The notes under the pieces are model-generated. The model was not told the origin of the DNA. It saw only the letters and a program-made list of their open reading frames with translations, and ran no database searches. From Pinus tabuliformis (lineage: Eukaryota; Streptophyta; Pinopsida; Pinales; Pinaceae), in the NCBI GenBank assembly GCA_031772625.1, contig CM062804.1:271963174-272027173 (forward strand): a DNA stretch of 64,000 nt, in the 5' to 3' direction. This document shows positions 12,651 to 23,210 of the stretch, one piece after another. Made by a program: the position numbers and the translations under genes. Position 1 is the first letter of the stretch. Every line of letters starts with the position of its first letter.

Positions 12651-13249
12651 CAATGGGATCGGGCACAAACTTAATAGCAAATATTTTCTTATTTGTGTAA
12701 AATAAAATTATTATATAGATATTTATATAGCAATTAAGTAAATTTATAAAGTACACGATTATTTATATATTAATTAACAAAACCTTATATATTAGTAAAT
12801 TAGTATAAGAAATACTCATATGATTAATATAGGGAATACTCATAAATTAGTTTATTTATTGTTAATATATGGAGTATGTAGTATAATTGCACTCATATTT
12901 CTGGGAAAAATCATTTACTTATAGTATATGGTTGTTTTGTTTGCTTTATATGTTAGTTAAGGTTTTCGTTGTCTTTGGTTTTTTTGGTGAAGTAAATGTT
13001 TTTTATTTCCTAAAAATAAAGGGTTACATTTTAATTGTTTGAGTCCTAATCTCATCGCTTATTGGGAAGATTTGATGAGACACAAAACTTTAGTTTCTTC
13101 AAAAATGTAGAAGATAAGATATTGTTTAGTTCCTGAAACCAAAATACCTCTATTAGTTGTTGGGATTCTTAGGCCATTTTTAAACAGAAGAACATAACTG
13201 AAACGTAAAAATGTATAAGATAAAGAAACTAAAAGACAATTAAGTTGAA
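12651..13249. other. AT-rich spacer
   Basis: No open frame, repeat or element end could be supported here. Confidence 0.5.
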
Positions 13250-13369
13250 TTATTTAAATTAGTGGCTTCAAAGGTAACAAGCTCCTTGTTGTTGCCTGGG
13301 GGGTAACTTTGTTGAGGAGGGATGCCCATTTGCTTTTCAATATGGCCTAGCCTAGCCTTCGATCCATAG
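13250..13369 (-). pseudogene. downstream part of a frame split by the copia element
   Basis: Read on the minus strand and joined across the copia insertion to 19524-19817, this continues a coding-like frame (with a stop and/or a shift near 13340) rich in Gln and Pro: 'KQMG-PPQQ-YPPGN'. The join is at the 5-bp target duplication. The product is not recognised; a low-complexity, gag-like C-terminus is possible but unproven. Confidence 0.4.
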
Positions 13370-13819
13370 TGTAGGAATTTACAGGGTAAGTTCTTCAGAT
13401 AGAACACCAAAGGACACTGCTCACAAACAGATCACAGATCAATACACCAATATTTTTGATGTGGTTAAAACCCTCAGAGGGAAACAGTCCACGGCATGAG
13501 CCAACACAACCACTTCAGACAATTTATTAATGTAAAAGAAAGAAAATATACATAAGCTTCTTTTATGAACAGTCGCCTAACAAATGACCCTCCGTGCTCT
13601 TTAAATAGAGATCATGGACCAATCGGTTGTTAAGTCACATATTAAGTGTTGGTAATACCGAGGAGAGAATGAACCGTCAGATCACTTCATGTCTAGAACA
13701 TATCGTGACCGTCGGATTGTAAGTTACAAAAAGTACATATTAAAGAAACACACTTTACCTAATTATACACTAGGCCAATTTGTACTTAATTATTTCCTAT
13801 ATGTCGAAATATCCTAACA
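13370..13819 (-). repeat. 3' LTR of the copia element
   Basis: Begins tgtaggaatttacagggtaa and ends cctaaca; pairs with 19072-19523. A TATA-like box (TATTTAAA on the minus strand) lies at 13600-13607; the other LTR has TATTCAAA at the matching place. Confidence 0.93.
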
Positions 13820-13832
13820 TCCCCCCTTAAGA
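13820..13832 (-). promoter_or_regulatory. polypurine tract
   Basis: The plus strand reads tccccccttaag immediately inside the left LTR. On the minus strand this is a purine run ending ggggga against the LTR start TGTTAGG, the expected primer for plus-strand DNA synthesis. Confidence 0.85.
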
Positions 13833-13942
13833 ACAACTTGGGATAGGATTGAAGGATGTACAAAGATGACACAATAGGAGAAGGAAGGAGGCATTAGAGC
13901 CTATCTCCCATTAGTGACGACTTCCTGAACTCCAACCAAAAA

Positions 13943-14590
13943 TCAAAGTTTAGTAAACTTCGCTTTTGTGAGAGCTTTTGTAAAGATGTCTGCAACTTGA
14001 TGATCGGTTGAACAATATTTCACTTCAATAACATGGTTATGAATGAGTTTTTTGATGAAGTGCATGTGTAGTTCAATGTGTTTGCTGTGCTGATGTTGGA
14101 CTGGATCTTTGCATAGTTGAATGGCACTTTGATTATCACACCAAAGTGTAGTTGGATGCCGCTGCTGAAAACCAAACTCTGACAAGCTCTGACGAAGCCA
14201 CAAGGCTTCCTTGCCAGCTTCAACAGTGCCATGATACTCTGCTTTTGCTGAAGAAAGAGAAATGACACTTTGTTTCATGCAAGCCCATGTAATAGGTCCA
14301 GAACCAGGAGTGAAGACACAACCTACAGTGGACTTTCGATCATCAGGGTCATTAGCCCAATCAGAATTTGTGAAACCAACCAATAGAGGAGATGCTTCTG
14401 CACTGTAATGAATCCCAAACTAAATTGTACTTCGAACATAATGAAGTATTCTTTTCGCTGCTTTCCAATGACTTTCATGTGGGTTATGCATAAACAAAGC
14501 AACAAAGCCAACAACAAAGGAAAGGTCAGGACGAGTATGGGTTAGATAGAAAAGTTTTCCAACAAGCTGAAGGTATAAGATAGCATCAAT
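13943..14590 (-). pseudogene. copia RNase H and RT-RNase H connection
   Basis: Minus-strand copia RNase H. The last 146 codons (14383-13943) are open and contain 'DWA-DPDDRKSTVG', 'S-AKAEY', 'CDNQSAI' and the C-terminal 'VADIFTKAL', which together carry the usual catalytic acidic residues. Upstream, about 14590-14420 reads as the RT end ('THTRPDLSF', 'HW-AAKRILHYV'). It ends at a TAG near 14419, where a Gln codon would be expected, and the frame resumes in register after it. The natural end is the stop before 13943, about 110 bases from the polypurine tract. Confidence 0.88.
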
Positions 14591-15174
14591 TTTAGGGGAA
14601 GTACAAGTGACTGAAATTTGGCTCCAGACTGAAAGGGAGAAGGGATTGGCTTACAGTCTTCCATGTGAAAGTGGCGTAGCAGATCATAGACATACTTGTG
14701 CTGGGAAAGGGAAATACCTTCTTTGGATTGCAAGACTTGAAGACCAAGAAAATAATGCAAGTGTCCTAAGTCTGTCATTTCAAACTGCTTTTTAAGGCTG
14801 GACTTCACATGGTTTATAAGGTTGGGATCACAACCAGTAAGGATAAGATCATCAACATAAAGAATAAGAATGATAAGAGACTTACCCACTTTCTTGGTGT
14901 AGACAGTATTGTCAGAATGACACTTAGAAAAGCTAGTATCTAAAAGAAAGCTATCCATTTTGGCATACGAAGCTCGAGGGGCTTGCTTGAGACCATAAAG
15001 AGATTTCTTAAGCCGACATACAAGGCTGGAGTCTATTTGTATAGAGCCAGGAAGTTGTTCCATATAGATTTCTTCATGCAAGTCCCCATGCAAGAAGACA
15101 GATTTAACATCCATCTGATGGACTTCCCATTTTAAAGAGGCAACAAGGGAAAGAATAATGCGGATAGAGTTCAT
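14542..15174 (-). pseudogene. copia reverse transcriptase
   Basis: The minus-strand frame includes the copia RT landmarks 'QMDVK-AFLHG'-like (here VKSVFLHG), 'EEIYMEQ', 'LKKSLYGLKQAPR' and the active-site 'LYVDDLILTG', followed by 'FEMTDLG-LHYFLGL'. All three catalytic aspartates of this stretch are present. The frame is lost at both ends. Upstream, a shift in a T-run near 15233 separates it from the preceding integrase/RT frame. Downstream, a shift near 14594 in 'ttcccctaaaa' puts the last RT segment in another frame. It is therefore one interrupted pol gene, not a separate gene starting at the Met at 15174. Confidence 0.9.
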
Positions 15175-16049
15175 TTTGGAAACAGGGGAGAAGGTCTCAG
15201 TATAGTCAATGCCTTCAACTTGTGTGAAAAACCCTTAGCAAGAATACGAGCTTGATGTTTATCAACTTTTCCATCTGGTCCAAACTTGGTTTTGTAAACC
15301 CATTTGCATCTAACAAGCTTTCGTCCCTTTGGAAGAGGAAGAAGATCCCATGTATCATTTGCCAATAATGAACGATATTCTTCATTCATAGTTGCGTCCC
15401 AATTTGGATGGCCTAACGCTTCTGCAAAGGTGTCAGGATCATAATTCGCTGAAGCTTGAGCAAGTAAAGAAGAGGCTCTATCAAACTGAGAACGTGTACG
15501 ACGTTGATCTGTAGGATCACTTGCAAGTGCACCTGCTGCATCCCGAGTAGCACAAACCCATTTTGGAAGCTGAGGAGCCGAAGCAGGATCCCGAGAAGGT
15601 GGCAGAGGATTGTTATCCTTGCTGTCATCATCTGAAGAAGAAATATTTTCAGAAGTAGAAGGGATAAAGAGAGGTGGCACATCCGCCGAACTAGGCTCGT
15701 AGGTTGATATATTTTTAGCAAACTTTACACCTGTTCTAATGATAACATTTTTGGATTTAGGTTGAAGAAGTCTACATCCTTTGACATCTTCAAAATATCC
15801 AACAAAAATACATTTTTCACTTTTAGGTTCTAAGGCTTTATGTTTCTCATCTGGAATATGGCCCCATGCTTCACTTCCAAAAACACGAAAGTGACTTACA
15901 TCTGGTTTAATTGAGCTCCATGCTTCTTCTGGAGTGATATTATTTAAAACCTTAGTAGGAGTGCGATTTACTACGTAATTTTCACAGTTAATTGCTTTTG
16001 CCCAAAAATTAAGACTAAGTCCTTTAGATTGAAGCATACAATTAGCCAT
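15171..16049 (-). pseudogene. copia integrase C-terminus to start of RT
   Basis: Continues the integrase from the preceding frame: 'FWA-AI-CENYVVNRTPT', the 'KPDVSHFRVFG--A' block and 'FVGY' typical of copia integrase C-termini. A Ser/Pro/Asp-rich linker follows, then the RT start ('EALGHPNWDATMNEEY-SL', 'NDTWDLLPLPKGRKLVRCKWVYKTK'). The true frame then shifts in a run of five T near 15233: the codons after the shift still spell the expected 'YTETFSPVSKM' in the neighbouring frame. It was originally joined to 16089-16922 through a Gln codon that is now TAA. Confidence 0.9.
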
Positions 16050-16088
16050 TTCCTTTAAGGTGCCACTTTTCCTTTCAGATACACCATT

Positions 16089-16960
16089 TTATTGTGGAGT
16101 ATATGGAACAATATGTTGCAATTGAATTCCATGCTCAGTGAAAAATTTGATGAATTTGTTGTTAACATATTTTCTGCCATTATCAGATCTTAGCTTAAGA
16201 ATTTGATGTCCAGATTGTTTCTCAACAAAGGCCTTAAAGGCCAAGAACATGTTAAACACTTCACTCTTGAGTTTTAAGAAGTATACCCAAGTGCATTTGG
16301 AGAAATCATCAATGAAAGTTAAGAAATACTTGTAGCTAGAGAATGAAACAATTGGAAGTGGACCACATAAATCACTATGCGCAAGGTGTAAAGGGGTTGA
16401 GGCATGCCAAGAGGCACATTTTTCAAAACTATCCCAATAATGTTTTTTGAGTACACATCCGAAACAAACACCATCTCTACAAGATACCATAGGAAGACAT
16501 GTCACCATAATTTTTTTACATAGATTTTGAAGGGAGCGATAGTTTAAGTGACCAAATCGCTCATGCCAAAGTTTGTTCACTTCATCATTATGAGCAACAA
16601 ATACCGAGGGGAGAGTTGATGACCCAAAGTTGTTAAACTTATACAACTTTGTAGAATCAACAATTCGAGTAGCTGAAAAATCTCTAGGATCTCTTAGGTT
16701 CTTAATTACAACATCATGGGGTGAAAATTCAATGGTTTTACCTTCACCTGAATGAGTTATCTGATATATAGATAGAAGGTTGTAGGATAAGGTAGGAACA
16801 CATAATACATCATTAAAATGACCATTGTTTAGATGAATAGTTCCAGTCCCTACAACACTAAGAGATCTATCATAACCAACATAAATATTTTTGGTGTTAC
16901 AATCATTTAAAGAAGAAAACATGGCTTGTTTTTGGCCATGTTATAAGAAGCTCCAGAATC
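16089..16960 (-). pseudogene. copia protease end, GAG-pre-integrase and integrase core
   Basis: At about 16960-16930 the minus strand reads 'WLIDSGASYNM', the aspartic protease active site. A one-base shift near 16930 leads into a 277-codon frame with the H-H-C-C zinc-binding N-domain ('WHERFGHLNY', then C-x2-C). The integrase core follows, with 'HSDLCGP' (first catalytic Asp) and 'LRSDNG-KY' (second Asp). It ends at TAA (16089-16091) in the motif PYTPQQNG, where the second Gln has become a stop; the catalytic Glu lies just beyond, near 16055. Confidence 0.92.
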
Positions 16961-17326
16961 AATGAGCCACTCATGAGAATGAGAAGAAGAAGATACATTT
17001 AGTGCATAACCAGATCGAGATGCTTGACAACCACATGCAGAAATTGCTATTCATGAAGATGAAGTTGAAAAGTGCTCCAAATGGATGTTATGCTTCTTCA
17101 TGGTTGCTTTTAAGGCTTCTATCTTCTTAAAGCATTTAGATACTAAGTGGCCATCACGATTACAAAAGTTGCAATGTCTATCAATCTTCCTCCCTTTATT
17201 TTTATTTGCCTTACCATTTTGTTGAATTGATTTTTCATTTTGAGACCGAAATTGCTTAGGACCCTTGTTTGGTTTATGACCATTCTTTTTAGGATGTTGC
17301 TTCTTAGTGTTCTTTGAATTTGGTCG
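16961..17326 (-). pseudogene. copia gag zinc knuckle and gag-protease linker
   Basis: The minus strand carries a Lys/Asn/Gln-rich basic stretch and then a CCHC zinc knuckle (C-x2-C-x4-H-x4-C, 'CNFCNRDGHLVSKC', at about 17170-17128) that would bind the element's RNA. A TGA near 17052 and a TAG at 17327 interrupt the frame. The region joins gag to the protease in one original polyprotein. Confidence 0.85.
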
Positions 17327-17971
17327 CTACTGGGTTGCTAAGGCTTTCTTAGAAGAATTTCCAGTATTAAGAAGACCAAGATGTAAGAGTTTTTCTTGTT
17401 CTCTTATTAAAAAATCACAAAAGACATCAAAAGAGGGGGACTTGTAGTCTTGTCCTTGAGAAATAAAGTATTCTCTAGTAGAATGGAAGGTGGAAACAAA
17501 CACAAAGTAGGATGGTTCTAACTTAGTAAGAATGGAATAGATAGTGCTACCATCTTCTTTCTTAACCTTAACACCTTCCAAGAGAAGTCCAAGGGTCTTG
17601 AACTTGGACAAAAAATCTTCATTGGAAGAAAAATTATTGGGGTCCAACGTAAACAATTCATTTTCAAGTTGACGGGCTCTAATTTCATTTTTAATTCCAA
17701 AAACTTTATTGAGCTGTTTCATTGCTTCATCGAGGGTATCAATTTCTGCGATATGGAATCTAAGTTTTGGAGAAATAGACATCCCTATCAACCCACGTGC
17801 TTGATCTTGCTTATTTTCCCATTTGACGTGCTTATCTTCATCTTTAGGTTTAGACTCTTGGCCTGAGGTTATTCTATAACGACCTTTACTTCTAAGTAAA
17901 TCCACAATGTAGAATAGCCATTGGAAGTAAAAAGAAACTGAAGATGTAGACATTGAAACTAAGTATTCCAA
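17327..17971 (-). pseudogene. copia Gag (UBN2-type capsid region)
   Basis: A 214-codon minus-strand frame with the plant copia gag pattern: 'YRITSGQE-KP-DEDKHVKWENK', 'ARGLIGMSIS', a mid-protein 'L----F-I-NE-RARQLENEL' and 'SILTKLEPSY'. The likely native start is the Met at 17953 (MSTSS); the upstream Met at 17971 only extends it. It ends at a TAG in place of a Gln codon, after which the same frame continues into the basic linker and zinc knuckle, so Gag was longer. Capsid proteins of this family form the virus-like particle. Confidence 0.88.
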
Positions 17972-19059
17972 TGGAAAAATCTCGAAAAATTAGGCCGATT
18001 AAAAAAACAGTGTCTAGATGTAGAAGTTATGGCTTTTTGAAGAAAAGTTGTTGCAGATGCCAATGAACTACGTGAATGTTGGGAAGTGAATTATAAAAAA
18101 TTTCTCCCATTTCCAAACTTAATCTAATTAGCTCACTTAAAAGAAAATATACTTTATGTGACCCACTTTTATAAATAAGTGAAAGTCACTTTTACAATGA
18201 TACTTTATGAACTATCCACTAAATTGTAAAAGATAAAGAAACTTTAGAATTATAAGTGACTAATTTTTTATAATGGGTGAGAACACTTTTACATAAAGTA
18301 ATTTTAAAACATAAGTTACATGTGCTTTTTGAAAAAGTAACTCAACAAAAAGGAGGACTTGAACCTAAGACCTCTATTCTCATAAAGTAACTTTGGATCA
18401 AGTGAGCTGGTTTAAATTGTTAGTAATTTTTGGAAAGGAGGAGGGGAGGGGGGAGACGGGGGTTTGCTCACTGAATCTTTGGAGTGCGTGCTTATTTGAA
18501 AAACCCCTTTTTTGCCTACAAAAAAAAAAACCACACAACCCAAAACGAATAAGCAAAAGTAATCCAAGCCTTACGACTTAAAGTTAGATTAGACGAAAAC
18601 TGAATATTTTTCTCAATGTTTCTGATTTTCTAAGATCACACTAAGGCGCAACAGAAAAGAGCATACACATGAGAAAAAACCTTTCTTTCTGTTTCTGGTT
18701 TGCCCAGATCGCACAGAGTTGCGGGGCAAAGAGCATACACAGAAATGAAACGTATAGATCCAGTAATATATATGTTTTTTTTATAGAGGACTATAAATTG
18801 AAATAAACAGAGAGATAAATAATTGTAACTGCAAATAAAGATTGTATACCACCAAATCTTAAAAATGACGTAGCAAGGGCTATTAGAAACCTTTTCACAT
18901 GAAATGAAAGAGGTTCCTCACTAGAACAGATGCTCCTAACGCAATAGAGTAGTCCTCTCGGCCCGAAAGCGATCAGAAATAGTGGATCTACGAAACGATA
19001 GTGGGATATAGTTGTACAGGCTTCAGATTTGGATCACCAATGGATGCGGCCCTCGAATA
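17972..19059 (-). other. copia 5' leader (about 1.1 kb)
   Basis: Untranslated stretch between the primer-binding site and gag, containing several T/A runs and no coding-like frame. Part of it (about 18180-18780) is closely matched, inverted, by 63400-64000. This shows that the leader exists in at least one further copy. Confidence 0.8.
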
Positions 19060-19071
19060 GCTCTGATACCA
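19060..19071 (-). promoter_or_regulatory. primer-binding site, initiator tRNA-Met
   Basis: The plus strand reads gctctgatacca directly against the LTR. On the minus strand this is TGGTATCAGAGC, the standard plant copia site matching the 3' end of initiator tRNA-Met. Confidence 0.95.
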
Positions 19072-19523
19072 TGTATGAATTTACAGGGTAAGTTCCTCAG
19101 GTAGAACACCAAAGGACACCGCTTACAAACATATTACAGATCAATACACCGGTATTCTTGACGTGGTTAAAATCTTCAAAGAAGAAAAGAGTCCAATGCC
19201 TGAGCCAACACAGGCACTTTATGCAATTTATTAATGTAAAAGAAAGAAAATTTACATAAGATTCTCTCATGAACGACCGCCTAACAAAAGACTCTCCATG
19301 CTCTTTGAATAGAGATCATGGATCAATCAGGTGTTAAGCCACGGATCAAGTGTCGGTAATACCGATGAGAGAATGAACTGTCGGATCACTTCATGTCTAG
19401 AACATATCGTGACCGTCAGATTGTAAGTTACAAAAAATACATACTAAAGAAACACACTTTACCTAACTACACACTAGACCAAGTTGTAATTAATTATTTC
19501 CTATGTGTTGGAATATCATAACA
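19072..19523 (-). repeat. 5' LTR of the copia element
   Basis: Begins tgtatgaatttacagggtaa and ends tcataaca; 452 bp, paired with 13370-13819. The TATA-like box position (19304-19311) reads TATTCAAA on the minus strand. Confidence 0.93.
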
Positions 19524-19817
19524 CATAGTTGCCATTTTCCATTGCATTTGATCCAGAGATAAAAGAATGTCCTTCGTGCCCTCATTTCTATCCACTATAA
19601 CTTTATCGAAGAGGAACTTTAGGTGTAAATAAATGTCCACTATGTACATGTAATGCTTATAACACCCTCTAGCATGCCTTACATTCGGAACCCATTCAAC
19701 TACCTCTGTTAGCGCTTCAGTGTTTATGAGGGTGCGTCTTTCGTCTTCCAGTTCTTTGTCTGCTTGAGAAAATTCCTCCTGGATTGGTGGTGGAGTAAGT
19801 TTTCCAAACGGCGTCAC
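19524..19817 (-). pseudogene. upstream part of a frame split by the copia element
   Basis: The minus-strand frame running into the copia right edge reads 'DRNEGTKDILLSLDQMQWKMAT' in two pieces, with a charged N-terminal part (EEFSQADKELEDERR). After removing the copia element and one copy of catag it continues in 13369-13250. I do not recognise the product. The coiled, Glu/Lys-rich style suits a retroelement structural protein or a decayed host gene. The copia insertion itself is the main break. Confidence 0.45.
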
Positions 19818-20126
19818 TGAACTTTCAGTTAAGCTTGAATGTACCCCCTTTCATGACAATATGTTGCCCCATGACTCACTTGGGCTCCTTGACGTGGCAT
19901 AATGGGCTCCCTAAGAGCGATTTGGGCCCAATGGTAGACATAATTACCTCTTGGCCCAATGTTGGTCTTCGAAGGAATATTTAACCTTTGTAAGGCTGCA
20001 GATGAGGAGGGCCTCTTCAACTAAAGTTTGCCAGGGTCTCTTGACTTGTTGCAATTAGCTAGTGATATCGTGATAGTGGCGAGACCCACTCTTAAGAATG
20101 AACTTGTTTCCTTCACCTTTGCTTGG
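19818..20126. other. no feature seen
   Basis: Flank between the split frame and the retroposed element at 20139. No supported coding sequence. Confidence 0.5.
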
Positions 20127-20138
20127 AATAACATACAA

Positions 20139-21334
20139 TTTTTTTTTTTTCCGGGGAAAATAGAGTTCGTAATTTCTATTAAAAAAGAGATAATAGAGAT
20201 TACATGCTGTTGATGCCAAGGCATATGCAGAAGTGTGGTATATAACCACTTACAATAACCAATACTTCTGAGAAGTATGCAGATAAAGCCCTCGGACAGG
20301 GCATCCAGAAACAGGGTATGTAAACCCCAACAGGAGTGTACGCCAACCCAACAAGCTAATAACTAATAATAACAGTAAATAAACGTTGACTCAAAAACCC
20401 TCAAAACAGGGCAGCAAGAAGAATGGATCAGTAAACCTCAAACAGGAGGATACCACAACCCATCTCAATCTAAAAACAGAAAAATAACAAAGGCTCCTGT
20501 AGATAGAGCAGAAAATTCGAATGACCGCCAAGACAGAGGAGAGGCACGAAATGGAAAAAGGCCAGCCAGGTTGCCACACCCCCCACCCCCTCAACTCTCC
20601 TGCTGTGAGTAGCCAGAGGAAGATACCGCCCATGTCCAAAGAAGCCATAAGACATGGCCGTCCAGTAAAGCCATTGAAGAGACGACACGAATCGGTGTAG
20701 AGACAGATCCACACCACAATCCCTCAACGCTTCCAATAACTGTCCAGGTAAGCCAGCTAAAAACCAAAAATAGTACCCCATAGCTCAGCAAGTGAACCCA
20801 TCAGGGCCCAACAGGAGCCATGGAGATTCGGATCCGGGGGCAGAGGCGGCTGGGGCAGCCACCTCGCCCCCATAGGCCAAGCAAGCCCCCTCTCCCGCTC
20901 CAAGGATCAACACTGGTTAGGAGGAGCCCTCAAAATACAGGTCCAAAGAGAGTCGAAAACCCCGAAGACCCGAAGGGGATGAAAGCAGCTCCGCCGCCGC
21001 CCAAAAACAGAGTACTAATAACCGGAACTCTGTTTTATAATATGCAAATACAGAAACTCAGAGGATGCGCCGAAAGCCGCCGAGATTGTCTCACTCCGCC
21101 GCCGCCCAAGTGCCGAGCTTCCGGATCCTCTGAACCGACCAAATGCAGTAGCCCCGGCGAGGAGCAGGAGATGATAGGCTGGAGGGCGACCAGATCCCCA
21201 CCCTCGTAAGGCCCTGCCGCCGCAGGCACAGGCAGCAGCCGAGCCCAGAAACCCTAAGTCGCCGCGCCTTCTCTTGAAAGGTCTCCTCCCGAAATCTCAA
21301 AACCTCCTACACCATACTACCCACACACACCACA
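20139..21334 (-). mobile_element. retroposed element with poly-A, no recognised ORF (family member A)
   Basis: A 1196-bp segment flanked by the 12-bp direct repeat aataacatacaa (20127-20138 and 21335-21346). On the minus strand it ends in a 12-base A tail (plus-strand T run 20139-20150). This is the signature of LINE-type target-primed integration. Its 5' half is GC-rich with (GGC)n-like blocks; its 3' half shares blocks with 24141-25113 (the stretch gccgcctctgcccccgg, 'tttcgtgcctctcc', 'gagggctt', 'tgcatatgc'). No endonuclease or RT is encoded, so it is probably mobilised in trans by a LINE. Small open frames in it are not convincing. Confidence 0.8.
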
Positions 21335-21614
21335 AATAACATACAAAATTGAAACTATAGCAATAGGATTTTAAATTTTTTCATAGAAGGGATGCAGTTG
21401 AACTTGAGTGACTTGCCTCTGAAACCTCTTGTATGCTGTTTTCTTGGCAAGTTGTAGAATGCCTAAAAGGGCGGTGTCCAATGCGCTGTTTCCTCCTTGA
21501 GCTTGACCAAGATGTTGGAAAGACCTGTAGAGGTTTGTAGATGAGGTGGATGTTCAAGGGGGTGAGGGAAACAACACCTCATGTTTGCTTTTCCTATGTG
21601 ACCCCACAATGGAG

Positions 21615-22690
21615 ATTTCAGTGAGCATTGAAACCCATAAAGAAACCAATTGGAGTGTTGAAGAAGTATTATCATTATCCACCACTGAAGAAGAAATAAG
21701 AATCTTATACCACAAATGCGCTGAGAGAGCCCCGTGACTCGACTCATTAGGGGTGTTTTGAGGTCTAAAATGGGTTTCCTAAGGAAATTATAAAATAATA
21801 GTGGAAATAATAAAATAAGATTAGATTACATCATCAAATTTTAGAAGGACAAAAGAAAAAATGTTTTTTTCAACTTATCTCCTTATGGGTTTACTCAAAT
21901 TTCGAGCGGAAATACTTGTTGGATGAAGAATTTGATTCCTCATCCAAGGAGTACCCATGTTGTATACTTTCGATGGACTCTTCTACACGAAAAATGAGAA
22001 ATACATGAAAAAAAGTGATTGCAATTACGTTTTTTCATGTATTTCTCATTTTTTTCTGTAGCAAGGCCCATCAAAAGTATGCAACATGGGTACTTCTTGG
22101 ATGAGAAATTAAATTTTGCATCCAACGAGTACTCCCGCTCAAAATATGAGTAAAACCTTAAGGAGATAAGTTGAAAATACGAGTTGAAAAAATAGTTTTA
22201 TTATTTTTTAATCTTTTTACTTTTTTACTCCAAAAATGGTGAAACATCCCCCATAGTTGACATCATCATCTTGAAATTTTATTGGTTGTTATAAAGTTTA
22301 TTTTGGTTATACATTTTTCTTAGGAGGCCCATTTTAGACCTCAAAATTCCTTTAATGCTAGGCAGAGAACCACTATGGAAATAATGTGAAATAATTCCAT
22401 TGAGCCAAGAATTGAAATTGCCCCTTCCACTTGACAACCATTAAATGCCAAATTAATGAGCGAAAATTGAGTGACAGGATTGTTGGGTGAGCAAATATCC
22501 TCATAAGCTTTGTTCCCTGATTTGATTGCATGAAATTCCATTATTGTAGAACTTGAAGAAATATGCCATACAGTTCACCAAAAGGTGGCTTGGGAGGCTT
22601 CCTGATGCCCTTCTCATGTGCTTACTTAAACCATAATGGGGACGTGTTGCCACATCCTATTGACATGTGGCTTTGTGAGACAACAATAAC
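21615..22690. repeat. duplicated segment, copy 1 (interrupted by the foldback element)
   Basis: Matches 22755-23210 through 'attgaaacccata-', 'ttatcattatccac', 'gcaaatatcctcataagctt' and 'gttgccacatcc'. Without the 613-bp foldback element the two copies are of similar length, with about 85% identity by eye. No product is recognised in either. Confidence 0.85.
21745..22357. mobile_element. 613-bp foldback (MITE-like) element, copy 1
   Basis: Almost the whole element is an inverted repeat with its axis near 22030, where tgagaaatacatgaaaaaa faces its complement. Ends read CATTA...TTTTGAGGTCTAAAATGGG on the left and the complement on the right (CCCATTTTAGACCTCAAAA...TAATG). No transposase is encoded. 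Copy 2 at 51442-52053 has the same length and ends. A Harbinger-type origin is possible (TTA next to the termini), but superfamily assignment is uncertain because no clear target duplication is visible. Confidence 0.82.
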
Positions 22691-22754
22691 CCACCCCCCA
22701 CACCTTGCATTTTGAGTATCTAGGGAATATTATTTAAATTAACATATGTGGCAA

Positions 22755-23210
22755 CATTGAAACCCATAATAAAACCTAGTTGGAGTGCTGAAAAAGTATT
22801 ATCATTATCCACATCTGAAGAAGAAATACAAAGCTTTTACCGCATACGAGTTGAGAGAGCCTTGTGACTTGACTCTAGGCAAAGAACCACTATGGAAACA
22901 ATGAAATAATTCCATTGAGCTAAGAATTGAAATTGCCCCTTGCCACTTACAACCATTTAATTCCAACTTAATGAGTCAAGATCAAGTGATAAGCTTGTTG
23001 GGTGAGCAAATATCCTCATAAGCTTTGTTTCCTGATTTCACTGTATGAAATTCCATTGTCCAATAATTGTAGAACTTTAAGAGATACGCTGTGTAGTTCA
23101 ACCTGAGGTGGGTTGGGAGGCTTCCTCGTGCCCTTGGCATGTGCATACATAAACCATAATGGGGCATGTTGCCACATCCCATTGACAAATGGCTTTGTGG
23201 GATGGTGACA
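22755..23210. repeat. duplicated segment, copy 2 (lacks the foldback element)
   Basis: Direct copy of 21615-22690. At 22874/22875 it reads gact|ctaggc exactly where copy 1 has the foldback element, so it shows the uninterrupted arrangement. Confidence 0.85.

Larger units (their letters stand above)
13370..19523 (-). mobile_element. complete Ty1-copia LTR retrotransposon, minus strand
   Basis: A 6154-bp element with two LTRs (450 and 452 bp) that begin TG and end CA, flanked by the perfect 5-bp target duplication catag (13365-13369 and 19524-19528). A primer-binding site complementary to initiator tRNA-Met lies inside the right LTR and a polypurine tract lies inside the left LTR, so transcription ran right to left. 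Gag, protease, integrase, RT and RNase H follow in copia order, with integrase before RT. By eye the LTRs differ at roughly 50-60 positions (about 12%), so the insertion is old. At least three nonsense and three frameshift changes break gag-pol, so it is not autonomous now. Confidence 0.95.

Noticed and set aside
21750..22351. TTA target duplication (Harbinger type) for the foldback element
   Set aside because: TTA stands at the left ends, but the right end of copy 2 reads CTAATG and the empty paralogue shows no duplicated bases, so the claim is not secure.
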